A stretch of DNA of 64,000 nucleotides from Actinomyces culturomici (GCF_900499005.1 NZ_LS991316.1:889823-953822), one strand, 5' to 3'; counted from the stretch's first letter, positions 50,847 through 61,325 are shown. Notes: a model not told the origin generated them from the sequence alone. Program-made: numbers and translations.

Positions 50847-51796
50847 TCCCTCCCGAGATCGCGGTGGTGAACCCGGACAGAATAGCCTCTCTCGCGCAGG
50901 CGCCCGGCGATGAGTTCCGCGCAGGCGACCGAGCGGTGCTGCCCGCCCGTGCATCCGACGGCGATCGTCGCGAAGGGCTTGAGCTCGACGAGGTAGCCCT
51001 GGAGCATCGGCGCGAGGAGGTCCGCGTAGCCGAGGACGAAGTCGCGGGCCCCGGGCTGGTCGAGGACGTAATCGGCGACGGGCTTGTCGCGCCCCGTGAG
51101 GTGACGCAGCTCGTCGACCCAGTACGGGTTCTTGAGGAAGCGGACGTCGAGGACGTGGTCGGCGTCGATCGGGATGCCGCGTTTGAAGCCGAAGGACTCG
51201 ACGGTGATCTGGAGGGGCCGGGGACCCTCGTCGGCGACGACGTCGCGGATGTGCCGGGTGAGTTCGTGGACGTTCATCCGGGATGTATCGATGATCTCGT
51301 CGGCGATGCGCCGCACGGGCGCGAGGAGCCGCGCCTCGGCCTCGATCCCGTCGAGGAGCGTGCCGCCGCCCTGGAGGGGGTGGGGGCGCCGGTTCGACTC
51401 GTAGCGTTTGACGAGCGCCTCCGGGGTCGCTTCGAGGAACACGATCCGGTAGGCGGCGCCCATCGACTTCAGCTGGTCGAGGGCCTTCGAGAGGTCGGCG
51501 AAGAACGTGCGCGACCGGACGTCGACGACGACGGCGAGGCGGTGGACGCCGCCGCCCTCGGGGGACATCATGCCGACGAGCGCGGGGATCATCATCGGCG
51601 GGAGGTTGTCGACGACGTACCAGTCGAGGTCCTCGAGGGCTCGCGCCGCTCCCGTTCGCCCGGCTCCGGAGGCGCCGGTGATGATGAGGACCTCGTTGTC
51701 GGGGGCCGGCGCCTCGGCGGGGAGGCGGTCGAGGATCGGGATCCCCGAGGGGAAGGTCTCGGGTCCCTCGTTCGGGGTGCGCGCGTCGTCGTTCAT
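50843..51796 (-). CDS. rapZ: RNase adapter protein RapZ
   Basis: 317 residues from the ATG at 51796. N-terminal P-loop [18 protein letters not shown], where Arg replaces the usual Lys as in other actinobacterial Rap[10 protein letters not shown], and the C-terminal [17 protein letters not shown]. Nucleotide-binding regulator; the GlmZ RNA target of E. coli is not expected here. 2 nt after purT. Confidence 0.93.
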   Translation of the reverse strand: MNDDARTPNEGPETFPSGIPILDRLPAEAPAPDNEVLIITGASGAGRTGAARALEDLDWYVVDNLPPMMIPALVGMMSPEGGGVHRLAVVVDVRSRTFFADLSKALDQLKSMGAAYRIVFLEATPEALVKRYESNRRPHPLQGGGTLLDGIEAEARLLAPVRRIADEIIDTSRMNVHELTRHIRDVVADEGPRPLQITVESFGFKRGIPIDADHVLDVRFLKNPYWVDELRHLTGRDKPVADYVLDQPGARDFVLGYADLLAPMLQGYLVELKPFATIAVGCTGGQHRSVACAELIAGRLRERGYSVRVHHRDLGRE

Positions 51797-51798
51797 CC

Positions 51799-53052
51799 TC
51801 ACAGGATGCCACTCACCTCGCCCGCCCCGCCCGCCGACGGCGACGCTTCGCGCACGGTCACGAGGGCGGCGCCCCTGTTCGCCCGCTCCCTCGCGGCACC
51901 GGCATCGACGTCGGAGGCGAGGACGACGCCGAGTCGGCGCCCGGCCCGGGTGACGGGCTTCCCGAAGATCCGGACCTCGTCGGCGACCTCCAGGGCCCGG
52001 GCGACGCCCGCGTACTCGGGATCGTCGATCGGAGCGGTGGACTTGACGACCGCGGAGGCGCCGGGGGCGCGCAGCGACGCGTCGACGGGCAGCCCGAGGA
52101 TCGCCCGGGCGTGGAGGTCGAACTCGGACTGCGCCTGGGTTGCCATCGTCGTCATCCCCGTGTCGTGGGGGCGCGGGGAGAGCTCGGAGAACCACGCCTC
52201 ATCGCCCTTGAGGAAGAACTCGACGCCGAAGAGCCCGAGGGCCGGGGCCGCTCCCCCGTCGGCGAGTGCGCCGGTGACGGCGCGCGCCATCTCCTCGCAG
52301 GCCGCGAGGGCGGGGGCGCTCACCTCGGCGGGCTGCCAGGACTCGACGTAGTCGCCGTCGACCTGGCGGTGCCCGATGGGCGCGCAGAAGGACGTGACGA
52401 CCGATCCTGTGGAGGCGTCCCAGGACCGGATCGTGAGGAGCGTGATCTCGGAGTCGAAGGGGATCTCCTCCTCGACGATGACGCGCCCGGTGTCGGAGCG
52501 CGCTCCCTCGACGGCCGCCTCCCAGGCGGCTTCGGCCTCGTCGGCGGAGACGATGCGCGACTGGCCGTGCCCGGAGGACGACATCGTCGGCTTCACGTAG
52601 GCGGGCAGTCCCGTGTGGGCGAGCGCCTCGCGCAGCTCCTGCGCGCTCGACGCGAAGCGGAACGTGGAGGTCCGCACTCCCGGCAGGGAGGCCGCGAGGG
52701 CGCGGATCCGTTGGCGGTCCATCGTCGCGCGCACGGCGAAGGCGTTGGGGACGACCTGTCGACCGGTCGCGGCCTCGTAGGCGACGAGGGCGTCGGTCGC
52801 GATCGCCTCGACCTCGGGGACGACGAGGTCGGGGCGGACCTCCTCGAGGAGGTCCGCGAGGGCCTCCGGATCAGTCATGTCGAGGACGCGCCTGGAGTCC
52901 GCGACCTGCATCGCGGGGGCGCCGTCGTAGGAGTCGACGGCAACGACCTCCCGTCCGAGACGCTGGAGGGAGATCGTCAGCTCCTTGCCGAGTTCGCCGG
53001 ATCCGAGGAGGAGGATCCGGCGCGGGAGGGGAAGATCGCGGGCATCGGGCAT
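51799..53052 (-). CDS. purT: Formate-dependent phosphoribosylglycinamide formyltransferase
   Basis: 417 residues of the ATP-grasp family. LLLGSGELGKELTISLQRLG, VKPTMSSSGHGQSRI and FSELSPRPHDTGMTT are diagnostic of PurT. Makes formyl-GAR for purine synthesis from formate and ATP. It is placed between uvrC and rapZ, which are usually adjacent, with 45-nt and 2-nt spacings. Confidence 0.95.
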   Translation of the reverse strand: MPDARDLPLPRRILLLGSGELGKELTISLQRLGREVVAVDSYDGAPAMQVADSRRVLDMTDPEALADLLEEVRPDLVVPEVEAIATDALVAYEAATGRQVVPNAFAVRATMDRQRIRALAASLPGVRTSTFRFASSAQELREALAHTGLPAYVKPTMSSSGHGQSRIVSADEAEAAWEAAVEGARSDTGRVIVEEEIPFDSEITLLTIRSWDASTGSVVTSFCAPIGHRQVDGDYVESWQPAEVSAPALAACEEMARAVTGALADGGAAPALGLFGVEFFLKGDEAWFSELSPRPHDTGMTTMATQAQSEFDLHARAILGLPVDASLRAPGASAVVKSTAPIDDPEYAGVARALEVADEVRIFGKPVTRAGRRLGVVLASDVDAGAARERANRGAALVTVREASPSAGGAGEVSGIL

Positions 53053-53097
53053 GGGGGCTCCTTCGCGAGGGGACGCCCCCAGGGTAGTCGAGGCGGC

Positions 53098-55092
53098 TCA
53101 GTCGGAGGCGAGGGCCTCGAGGATCGCGGTCGCGAGCGCCGGCCCGATCCCGGGAACCGCCGCGACCTCGTCGATCGACGCCGCGCGCAGGCGCTTGACG
53201 GAGCCGAACTGCGCGAGGAGGGCGGACTGACGGGCGGGCCCGACGCCGGGAATCGCGTCGAGGGCGGAGCGCGTCTGCGCGCGCCCGCGCCGCTTGCGGT
53301 GCTTCGTGATCGCGAAGCGATGGGACTCGTCGCGCAGGTACTGGAGGAGGTGGAGGGCCGCCGAGGCACGCGGGAGGATGAGCGGGAACTCGTCGCCGGG
53401 CACCCACACCTCCTCGAGGCGCTTGGCGAGGCCGACGAGGGGGATGTCGACGCCCATCGAGTCGAGGGCGCGCCTCGCGGCGTTCACCTGCGGGAGGCCG
53501 CCGTCGACGACGACGAGGTCGGGGCGATAGGAGAAACGACGGGGACGGCCGGTCGCCTCGTCGATCGGGCCGGACGCGTAGGCGACGCCCTCCTCATCCT
53601 CGCCCTCCTGGCCGACCTCCTCGGCGAGGAGGCGCGAGAAGCGGCGGCGCAGGACCTCGTCCATCGCGCTCGTGTCGTCCGGGGCGCCGCTCCCGTCCTC
53701 TCCGCGGATGTTGTAGGTCCGGTAGGCGTCCTTGCGCGGGGCGCCGTCCTCGAAGACGACCATCGACGCGACCTGGTCGGTCCCCATCGTGTGGGAGACG
53801 TCGTAGCACTCGATCCTCAGGGGCGCGGAGTCGAGGCCGAGGTTCTTCGCGAGCTCCTCGAGGGCGCGGGAGCGCTCGGTGAGGTCGCCGGCCCTGCGGG
53901 TCCGGTGGAGTTCGAGGGCCTGACGGGCGTTCTCTCGCACCGTCGCCATGAGGCTCGCCTTGGGCCCGCGCTCGGGGACGTGGAGGCGCACGCGCGCCCC
54001 GCGGATCCCGGAGAGCCAGTCGGCGACGGTCTCCGCGTCCTCGGGGAGGAGGGAGACGAGGATCTCGCGCGGAACCGCCCGGGTCGGGGTGTGGGCGACG
54101 TCGTCGATCGAGTTCGGGCCGGACTTCGGCTCGACGGGGCGGGAGTCGGCGGGCGGGAGCTCGGAGTACACCTGCTCGAGGAGGCGCTCCATGAGGACCT
54201 CCTCGGAGGCGCCGTCGACCCGGTCGACGACCCACCCGCGCGTGCCGCGAATACGCCCGCCGCGCACGTGGAAGACGTGGACGGCCGCGTCGAGCTCGTC
54301 GGCCTCGAGGGCGAAGACGTCGGCGTCGGTGCCGTCGGGCAGGACGACGACGTTCTTCTCGAGGACGGTCTCGACGGCCTTGAGGTCGTCGCGCAGGCGG
54401 GCCGCGGTCTCGAAGTCGAGGGCGGCGGCCGCCTCCTTCATACGACGGCGCAGATCGGCGACGATCGGTCCTGTGCGCCCCTCCATGAACTCGCAGAGCG
54501 CCTCGGCGAGCGCCCGGTGATCCGATTCGGAGATCCGGCCGACGCAGGGCGCGGAGCACTTGTCGATGTGCGCGAGCAGGCAGGGCCTCCCCTGCGCCTT
54601 CGCCCTCTGGAAGACGCCGGGAGCGCAGGTCCGGACCGGGTAGACCCGCGAGAGGAGGTCGATCGTCTCGCGGATCGCCCACACCTGCGTGTAGGGCCCG
54701 TAGTAGCGGGTGCCGGCCCGCTTCGCCTGGCGGGTGACGTGGACGCGGGGGAAGCGCTCCCCCATCGTCACCGCGAGGTAGGGGTAGGTCTTGTCGTCCT
54801 TGAAGACGACGTTGAAGCGCGGATCGAACTCCTTGATCCACGTGAATTCGAGGGCGAGCGCCTCGACCTCGGTGCGGACGACGGTCCACTGGACGCGCGC
54901 CGCGGTGAAGACCATCTGCTGCGTGCGCGGATGGAGGTTCGCGGGATCCTGGAAGTAGTTCGTCAGGCGGTTGCGGAGATTCTTCGCCTTGCCGACGTAG
55001 ATGACGCGGCCCTCGGCGTCGCTGAACCGGTAGACGCCCGGCGAGGTCGGGATCTCGCTCGTCGGGGGCCGGTAGGTCGCTGGATCTGCCAC
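53098..55092 (-). CDS. uvrC: Excinuclease ABC subunit C
   Basis: 664 residues from a GTG at 55092; the frame is open further but without homology. GIY-YIG nuclease (GVYRFSDAEGRVIYVGKAKNLRNRL), a cysteine cluster with CLLAHIDKCSAPC, a UVR motif, the RNase H-like domain with ECYDVSHTMGTDQVASMVVF, and a C-terminal HhH pair. Makes both incisions in nucleotide excision repair. Long length (insert near 480) is usual for actinobacteria. Confidence 0.95.
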   Translation of the reverse strand: MADPATYRPPTSEIPTSPGVYRFSDAEGRVIYVGKAKNLRNRLTNYFQDPANLHPRTQQMVFTAARVQWTVVRTEVEALALEFTWIKEFDPRFNVVFKDDKTYPYLAVTMGERFPRVHVTRQAKRAGTRYYGPYTQVWAIRETIDLLSRVYPVRTCAPGVFQRAKAQGRPCLLAHIDKCSAPCVGRISESDHRALAEALCEFMEGRTGPIVADLRRRMKEAAAALDFETAARLRDDLKAVETVLEKNVVVLPDGTDADVFALEADELDAAVHVFHVRGGRIRGTRGWVVDRVDGASEEVLMERLLEQVYSELPPADSRPVEPKSGPNSIDDVAHTPTRAVPREILVSLLPEDAETVADWLSGIRGARVRLHVPERGPKASLMATVRENARQALELHRTRRAGDLTERSRALEELAKNLGLDSAPLRIECYDVSHTMGTDQVASMVVFEDGAPRKDAYRTYNIRGEDGSGAPDDTSAMDEVLRRRFSRLLAEEVGQEGEDEEGVAYASGPIDEATGRPRRFSYRPDLVVVDGGLPQVNAARRALDSMGVDIPLVGLAKRLEEVWVPGDEFPLILPRASAALHLLQYLRDESHRFAITKHRKRRGRAQTRSALDAIPGVGPARQSALLAQFGSVKRLRAASIDEVAAVPGIGPALATAILEALASD

Positions 55093-55107
55093 CGCACCAG
55101 GATAGAC

Positions 55108-55143
55108 GCGGGAGGGGCCGGACCGCCGTCCGGCCCCTCCCGC
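55108..55143. terminator. Terminator of gltBD
   Basis: GCGGGAGGGGCCGGAC and GTCCGGCCCCTCCCGC, a perfect 16-bp stem with CGCC loop followed on the minus strand by no clear T-run; 10 bp past the gltD stop. Confidence 0.85.
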
Positions 55144-55153
55144 GCTCTTTCGA

Positions 55154-56611
55154 TCAGGGGCGGTACTGGAGCGAGGTCGGCCGGATCGGGGCGGGGAGCT
55201 CCGTGCGGCCGCGGAGGTACTCGTCGACGGAGGCCGCCGCCGAGCGGCCCTCGGCGATCGCCCACACGATGAGCGACTGGCCGCGTCCGGCGTCGCCGGC
55301 GACGAAGACGCCCGGCGCGCTCGTCGCCCACGAGTCGTCGCGGACGATGCGCCCTCGCCCATCGACCTCGAGGCCGAGCTGGGAGACGAGGCCGTCCGAC
55401 TCGACGCCGGTGAAGCCCATCGCGAGGAGGACGAGCTCGGTGGGGATCTCCCGCTCCGTCCCCTCGACCGGGGCGAGGCGCCCGTTCTCCATGCGGACGT
55501 CGGTGAGGCGGAGCTTCGCGACGCGTCCCGACTCGTCGCCGACGAGCTCGGCGGTCGACGCGGAGTAGACGCGCTCGCCGCCCTCCTCGTGGGAGGAGGA
55601 GACGGTGAAGAGGCGCGGGAACGTCGGCCACGGGTCCTTCGCCGTCCGCTCGGACGGGAGCTTTGGCATGATCTCGAGGCTCGTCACCGAGGCCGCGCCC
55701 TGGCGAATCGCCGTGCCGACGCAGTCGGAGCCGGTGTCGCCGCCGCCGATGACGACGACGTGCTTGCCCTTCGCGGAGATGAAGCCCTCGTCGCTCACGC
55801 CGAGGACGTGCTTCGTCGAGGCGGTGAGGTACTCGACCGCCTGGTGGATGCCGTCGAGCTCGCGGCCGGCGACCCGCAGATCGCGCCCGACGCGCGAGCC
55901 GATCGCGAGGACGACCGCGTCGAAGCGCTCGAGGAGGTCCTCCCCGGTGAGGTCGACGCCGATGCTGACGCCCGAGTGGAAGCGGGTGCCCTCGGCGCGC
56001 ATCTGCTCGAGGCGGCGATCGAGGACGGACTTCTCGAGCTTGAACTGCGGGATGCCGTAGCGCAGGAGTCCGCCGGGAGCGTCGTCGCGCTCGAAGACCG
56101 CGACGGTGTGACCGGCGCGGGTGAGCTGCTGGGCGGCTGCGAGGCCCGCGGGCCCCGAGCCGATGACGGCGACCGTGCGGCCGGTGAGGCGGTGCGGAAT
56201 CTGCGGGGTGATCGTCCCGGACTCCCACCCGGTGTCGGCGGCGGTCTGCTCGGTGTTGCGGATCGTCACGGGCTCCTGGTTGATGCCGAGGACGCACGCG
56301 GACTCGCAGGGGGCCGGGCAGAGGCGCCCCGTGAACTCCGGGAAATTGTTCGTCGCGTGGAGGCGCTCGATCGCGTCGTCCCACCGATCGGAGTACGCGT
56401 AGGTGTTCCAATCGGGAATGACGTTGCCGAGCGGGCAGCCCATGTGGCAGAACGGCGTGCCGCAGTCCATGCAGCGCGATGCCTGCTCGGAGACGACGGC
56501 GAGGGGCAGGAGGCCGTGGACCTCCGCGTAGTCGCCGACGCGCTCGGCGACGGGTCGGCCCTCGGGGAGCCGGCGCTCGCGGATCTTCAGAAAGCCTCTC
56601 GGGTCAGCCAT
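55154..56611 (-). CDS. gltD: Glutamate synthase small subunit
   Basis: 485 residues. N-terminal [4Fe-4S] cysteines in CMDCGTPFCHMGCPLGNVIP and CPAPCESACVLGI, FAD site VIGSGPAGLAAAQQL, NADPH site VIGGGDTGSDCVG and a C-terminal GVFVAGDAGRGQS. Feeds NADPH electrons to GltB. Starts 8 nt inside the gltB 3' end. Confidence 0.96.
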   Translation of the reverse strand: MADPRGFLKIRERRLPEGRPVAERVGDYAEVHGLLPLAVVSEQASRCMDCGTPFCHMGCPLGNVIPDWNTYAYSDRWDDAIERLHATNNFPEFTGRLCPAPCESACVLGINQEPVTIRNTEQTAADTGWESGTITPQIPHRLTGRTVAVIGSGPAGLAAAQQLTRAGHTVAVFERDDAPGGLLRYGIPQFKLEKSVLDRRLEQMRAEGTRFHSGVSIGVDLTGEDLLERFDAVVLAIGSRVGRDLRVAGRELDGIHQAVEYLTASTKHVLGVSDEGFISAKGKHVVVIGGGDTGSDCVGTAIRQGAASVTSLEIMPKLPSERTAKDPWPTFPRLFTVSSSHEEGGERVYSASTAELVGDESGRVAKLRLTDVRMENGRLAPVEGTEREIPTELVLLAMGFTGVESDGLVSQLGLEVDGRGRIVRDDSWATSAPGVFVAGDAGRGQSLIVWAIAEGRSAAASVDEYLRGRTELPAPIRPTSLQYRP

Positions 56612-59600
56612 TGGACACCTCCAGAATGTTGCGCCAGAGCTCCGCGTCCTCGCGCGGAGTGCCGTTGGCGTCGGCTTCGGCCAGGAGCTCGGTGACCCTG
56701 GCGTAGTGGACGGGCTCGATGCGGGTGAAGCGGGCGAAGGCCGCGGGCAGGTCGGCGAGCAGGCCCTTCGCGACCTCGGAGTCGGTGAGCTCGACGTGGC
56801 GCTCGAGAAGGGCGCGCACGCGCTCCGCGTCGGCGTCGGACAGGCCCGTGAACGAGAGGGTCGGGACGACCTGCGCGTTCATGAGGGACCGGTCGAGGTC
56901 GAGGAGGTAGGCGACGCCTCCGGACATGCCGGCCGCGATGTTGCGGCCCGTCCTCCCGATGATCAGCACCTCTCCGCCCGTCATGTACTCGAGGGCGTGG
57001 TCGCCGGTCCCCTCGACGACGAGCGTCGCGCCGGAGTTGCGGACGCCGAAGCGCTCGCCGACGCGGCCGGAGACGAAGAGCTCGCCGGATGTTGCGCCGT
57101 AGCCGAGGACGTTGCCGGCGATCGTGTTCGAGGCGGCCTCGAAGCGCGCGTGCCGGTCGGGGCGGACGGAGACCGTGCCGCCGCACAGGGACTTGCCGAC
57201 GTAGTCGTTCGCGTCGCCCTCGACGTGGATCGAGACGCCCTGCGGGAGGAAGGCGCCGAGCGACTGGCCCGCCGAACCGGTGAGCGAGATCGTCACGGTG
57301 TCCTTGGCGAGGCCGTGGTCGCCGTAGCGTAGCGCGACCTCGTGGCCGAGCATCGTGCCGGTCGTCCGGTCGGTGTTCGCGATCGGCGAGGCGATCGTCA
57401 CCCTCTCCCCGTTCTCGAGGGCGGGGGTCGCGAGTTTGATGAAGCGGCGATCGAGGACGGAGTCGAGGCCGTGCTCCTGGCCGCGCACGCAGTGGAGCGA
57501 GGACCCGGGGCGCGGCTCGATCCGCTGGAAGATCGGCGCGAGGTCGAGGCCCGCCGCCTTCCAGTGGTCGATCGCCTCCCGCGCGTCGAGGAGGTCGACG
57601 CGGCCGACGGCCTCGTCGATCGAGCGGAGTCCGAGCTCGGCGAGGAGCTCGCGGACCTGCTCGGCGATGTACGTGAAGAAGGTGATGAGGTACTCGGGCT
57701 TGCCGGAGAAGCGGGCGCGCAGCTCGGGGTTCTGCGTCGCGACGCCGACCGGGCACGTGTCCTTCTGGCAGACGCGCATCATGATGCAGCCGGAGACGAC
57801 GAGCGGGGCGGTCGCGAATCCGAACTCCTCGGCGCCGAGCAGCGCCGCCACGACGACGTCGCGGCCGGTCTTCAGCTGGCCGTCGGCCTGGAGGACGATG
57901 CGGTCGCGCAGGTCGCCGAGGACGAGGGTCTGCTGGGCCTCGGCGATGCCGAGCTCCCATGGCGCGCCCGCGTGCTTGAGCGAGGTGAGGGGCGCGGCGC
58001 CCGTGCCGCCGTCCGCGCCGGAGATGAGGACGACGTCCGCCCTCGCCTTCGAGACGCCGGCGGCGACCGTGCCGACGCCGACCTCGGAGACGAGCTTGAC
58101 GTGGACGCGGGCGTCCGGGTTCGAGTTCTTCAAGTCGCTGATGAGCTGCTTGAGGTCCTCAATCGAGTAGATGTCGTGGTGCGGCGGCGGGGAGATGAGC
58201 CCGACGCCGGGCGTCGAGTGCCGCTCCTGGGCGACCCAGGGGTAGACCTTGCCGGCCGGGAGCTGACCGCCCTCGCCGGGCTTCGCGCCCTGGGCCATCT
58301 TGATCTGGATGTCCTTGGCGTGCGAGAGGTAGTCGGCGGTGACGCCGAAGCGGCCGGAGGCGACCTGCTTGATCGCGGAGTTGCGCAGCGGGTCGCGGAG
58401 GCGGTCGGGCGCCTCGCCGCCCTCGCCCGAGTTCGAGCGGGCGCCGAGGGTGTTCATCGCGATCGCCATCGTCTCGTGGGCCTCGCGCGAGATCGACCCG
58501 AAGGACATCGCGCCGGTCGCGAAGCGCTTGACGATCTCGGAGACGGGCTCGACCTCCTCGAGCGGCACGGGCTCGACGTCCTCGGTGCGGAATCGCATGA
58601 GGCCGCGCAGGGTCATGAGCCGCTTCGATTGGCGGTCGACGCCCTCGGTGTACTCGCGGAACACGTCCCGCGATTCCGAGCGGGTCGCGGTCTGGAGGCG
58701 CGCGATGTTCTCGGGGGTGAAGAGGTGTTCCTCGCCCTCGCGCCGCCACTTGTACTCGCCGCCGACGCCGAGCGTGCGGTGGGCGGGCGAGATGCCCGAG
58801 GGCGGGTAGGCGACCGCGTGGCGGGCGGCGACCTCTGCGGCGACGACGTCGATGCCGATGCCGCCGAGCGGCGAGGCCGTGCCGGTGAAGTACTCGTCGA
58901 CGAAGTCCTGCGCGAGGCCGATCGCCTGGAAGACCTGGGCGCCGCAGTACGAGGACACCGTCGAGATGCCCATCTTCGACATCACCTTGAGGACGCCCTT
59001 GCCGAGCGCCTTGATGAGGTGGTGGACGGCCTCGTCGGGGGTCGTGTCGCCGAGGCGCCCGGAGCGGGCGAGGTCCTCGACGGACTCCATCGCGAGGTAG
59101 GGGGTGACGGCCGAGGCGCCGTAGCCGATGAGGGTCGCGACGTGGTGGACCTCGCGGACGTCGCCCGCCTCGACGACGAGCCCGACCTGAGTGCGGGTGT
59201 GGCGGCGCAGGAGGTGGTGGTGGACGGCCGCGGTCGCGAGGAGCGACGGGATCGGCGCCATCTCGGCGTTGGTCTCGCGGTCGGAGAGAACGAGGAAGGA
59301 GACGCCCTCCTCGATCGCGGCGTCCGCCTGGGCGCAGACGTCGTCGAGGGCAGCCTTGAGCGCCTCTCCCCCGCCGGAGCACCGGTAGAGGCACGAGAGG
59401 GTCCGGGAGGTGAATCCGCGCCCGGCGCGCGCCGACCCGATGTGGGTGAGGCGGGCGAGCTCGTCGGAGTCGAGAACGGGGAAGTCGATGGCGAGCTTGC
59501 GCGCGTGCTCGGGCCCGTCCTCGAGGAGGTTCCCCTGCGGTCCGACGACCTGGCGCAGGGAGGTGACGATCTCCTCGCGGATCGCGTCGAGCGGCGGGTT

Positions 59601-61157
59601 CGTCACCTGCGCGAAGAGCTCCTTGAAGTAGTCGAAGAGGAGGCGGGAGCGGTTGGAGAGGACGGCGAGCGGCGTGTCGGCCCCCATCGAGCCGATCGCC
59701 TCGGCGCCGGCGGTCGCCATGGGAGTGAGGATGACGTCGAGGTCCTCCTGCGTGTAGCCGAACTCCTGCTGACGGCGCAGGACCGAGGACCGGGAGTGGT
59801 CGACGTGCTCGCGCTCGGGGAGGTCGTCGAGCGAGACGATGCCGTCGGCGAGCCACTGGGCCCAGGGGCCCGCCTTCGCGAGGCCGTCCTTGATCTCGGC
59901 GTCGGGGACGACGCGCCCGGCCTCGAGGTCGACGTAGAACATCGAGCCGGGCTCGAGGCGCCCCTTCGCGCGGACGCGGTCCTCCGGGACGTCGATGACG
60001 CCGGTCTCGGAGGCGAGGACGACGAGGTCGTCCTCGGTGACGAGCCAGCGCCCGGGGCGCAGGCCGTTGCGGTCGATGACCGCGCCGATGCGGCGCCCGT
60101 CGGTGAAGGTGACGGCGGCCGGGCCGTCCCAGGGCTCCATGAGGGTGGAGTGGTAGCGGTAGAAGGCGCGGAGGTCCTCTCCGAGGCGCGGGTCGTTCTC
60201 CCAGGCCTGCGGGACCATCATCGCCATCGCGAGCGGCAGCGGGCGGCCGGCGAGGACGAGGAGCTCGAGGACCTCGTCGAGGGAGGCCGAGTCGGAGGCC
60301 GTGTCGACGGTGACGGGGAGCAGCCCGTCGAGATCGCCGAGGGCGGGGCTCTCAAGTTTGCCCTCGCGGGCGGCCATCCAGTTGCGGTTGCCGCGCACGG
60401 TGTTGATCTCGCCGTTGTGGGCGACCATCCGGAAGGGTTGGGCGAGCGCCCAGGACGGGAAGGTGTTCGTCGAGAAGCGCGAATGGACGAGGGCGAGGCG
60501 GCTCGCCATCGCCTCGTGCCTGAGGTCCGGGAAGAAGTCGGGGAGCTGGTAGGGGGTGAGCATCCCCTTGTACACCATCGTCGAGGTCGACAGGCCCGTC
60601 ATGTAGACGCCGTGGCGGCGCTCGGCCTTGCGGCGCAGGCGGAAGGCGGCGATGTCGAGGTCGCGTCCCGAGCGCGCGGAGTTGCGGTCGGCGACGACGA
60701 GCTGGCGGAAGGTCGGCATGGAGCCGCGCGCGGTCGGGCCGATCGGCCCGTCCTCGACGGGGACGTCGCGCCAGGCGAGGACGCGCAGGCCCTCCCCTCG
60801 GGCGATCGACTCGACGGCGGCGACGGCGCGCGAGAGCTCGACGCGGCCCTCGGCGGCACCGGGGAGGAAGACGAGGCCGGCGGCGTACGAACCGGGCGCG
60901 GGGAGGTCGGCGCGGATCTCCTCGCGGAGGAAGGCGTCGGGCATCTGGATGAGGATGCCCGCACCGTCGCCGGTGTTCTCCTCGGCGCCGACCGCGCCGC
61001 GGTGATCGAGGCGCTCGAGGGCGGTGATGCCAGCCTCGACGATCGCGTGCGTCGGGGGCCCGGAGAGGGTCGCGACGAAGGCGACGCCGCACGCGTCGTG
61101 CTCGTACGCGGGGTCGTAGAGGCCCACGGGGGCGGCGCCTGGCGAGGTGACGCTCAT
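56604..61157 (-). CDS. gltB: Glutamate synthase large subunit
   Basis: 1517 residues from the ATG at 61157 (SD GGAGGAGAG). A 22-residue propeptide ends before Cys23 (EHDACGVAFV), the amidotransferase nucleophile. Central domain, then the FMN barrel with GGTGAAPLTSLKHAG, and the [3Fe-4S] loop CIMMRVCQKDTCPVGVA. The C-terminal beta-helix domain carries GGXXXG repeats. With GltD it makes glutamate from glutamine and 2-oxoglutarate. Divergent from glnA; GarA-type FHA protein may stimulate it. Confidence 0.97.
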   Translation of the reverse strand: MSVTSPGAAPVGLYDPAYEHDACGVAFVATLSGPPTHAIVEAGITALERLDHRGAVGAEENTGDGAGILIQMPDAFLREEIRADLPAPGSYAAGLVFLPGAAEGRVELSRAVAAVESIARGEGLRVLAWRDVPVEDGPIGPTARGSMPTFRQLVVADRNSARSGRDLDIAAFRLRRKAERRHGVYMTGLSTSTMVYKGMLTPYQLPDFFPDLRHEAMASRLALVHSRFSTNTFPSWALAQPFRMVAHNGEINTVRGNRNWMAAREGKLESPALGDLDGLLPVTVDTASDSASLDEVLELLVLAGRPLPLAMAMMVPQAWENDPRLGEDLRAFYRYHSTLMEPWDGPAAVTFTDGRRIGAVIDRNGLRPGRWLVTEDDLVVLASETGVIDVPEDRVRAKGRLEPGSMFYVDLEAGRVVPDAEIKDGLAKAGPWAQWLADGIVSLDDLPEREHVDHSRSSVLRRQQEFGYTQEDLDVILTPMATAGAEAIGSMGADTPLAVLSNRSRLLFDYFKELFAQVTNPPLDAIREEIVTSLRQVVGPQGNLLEDGPEHARKLAIDFPVLDSDELARLTHIGSARAGRGFTSRTLSCLYRCSGGGEALKAALDDVCAQADAAIEEGVSFLVLSDRETNAEMAPIPSLLATAAVHHHLLRRHTRTQVGLVVEAGDVREVHHVATLIGYGASAVTPYLAMESVEDLARSGRLGDTTPDEAVHHLIKALGKGVLKVMSKMGISTVSSYCGAQVFQAIGLAQDFVDEYFTGTASPLGGIGIDVVAAEVAARHAVAYPPSGISPAHRTLGVGGEYKWRREGEEHLFTPENIARLQTATRSESRDVFREYTEGVDRQSKRLMTLRGLMRFRTEDVEPVPLEEVEPVSEIVKRFATGAMSFGSISREAHETMAIAMNTLGARSNSGEGGEAPDRLRDPLRNSAIKQVASGRFGVTADYLSHAKDIQIKMAQGAKPGEGGQLPAGKVYPWVAQERHSTPGVGLISPPPHHDIYSIEDLKQLISDLKNSNPDARVHVKLVSEVGVGTVAAGVSKARADVVLISGADGGTGAAPLTSLKHAGAPWELGIAEAQQTLVLGDLRDRIVLQADGQLKTGRDVVVAALLGAEEFGFATAPLVVSGCIMMRVCQKDTCPVGVATQNPELRARFSGKPEYLITFFTYIAEQVRELLAELGLRSIDEAVGRVDLLDAREAIDHWKAAGLDLAPIFQRIEPRPGSSLHCVRGQEHGLDSVLDRRFIKLATPALENGERVTIASPIANTDRTTGTMLGHEVALRYGDHGLAKDTVTISLTGSAGQSLGAFLPQGVSIHVEGDANDYVGKSLCGGTVSVRPDRHARFEAASNTIAGNVLGYGATSGELFVSGRVGERFGVRNSGATLVVEGTGDHALEYMTGGEVLIIGRTGRNIAAGMSGGVAYLLDLDRSLMNAQVVPTLSFTGLSDADAERVRALLERHVELTDSEVAKGLLADLPAAFARFTRIEPVHYARVTELLAEADANGTPREDAELWRNILEVSNG

Positions 61158-61201
61158 GTTCTCTCCTCCATCGCGGGCCGGTCCGGAACGACGCTCGTTC
61201 G

Positions 61202-61325
61202 GTAAAGCCCGTGCAAACTCTGGGACAAAGATAAGGCAACTATGCCACGGGCCGCGCAGGAGCCCCTGTGAATCGACCGACATTCGGACATGCGCGTTCG
61301 TGTCCGGAAAATCATGCGATACCAT
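61202..61325. promoter_or_regulatory. Shared gltB/glnA control region
   Basis: 250 bp separate the divergent starts. CGGACA-N10-TGTCCG (61285-61306) is a perfect inverted repeat overlapping a possible glnA -35 (TTCGTG, 17 bp, TACCAT at 61320-61325). GTAAA-N6-GCAAAC (61202-61218), near gltB, partly resembles a GlnR site. Assignment uncertain. Confidence 0.4.

Noticed and set aside
57342-61205. A 1287-codon open frame antisense to gltB
   Set aside because: It is the mirror of a high-GC coding strand; composition is Arg/Gly/Glu/Asp/Val-rich with no domain, while gltB has complete motifs.
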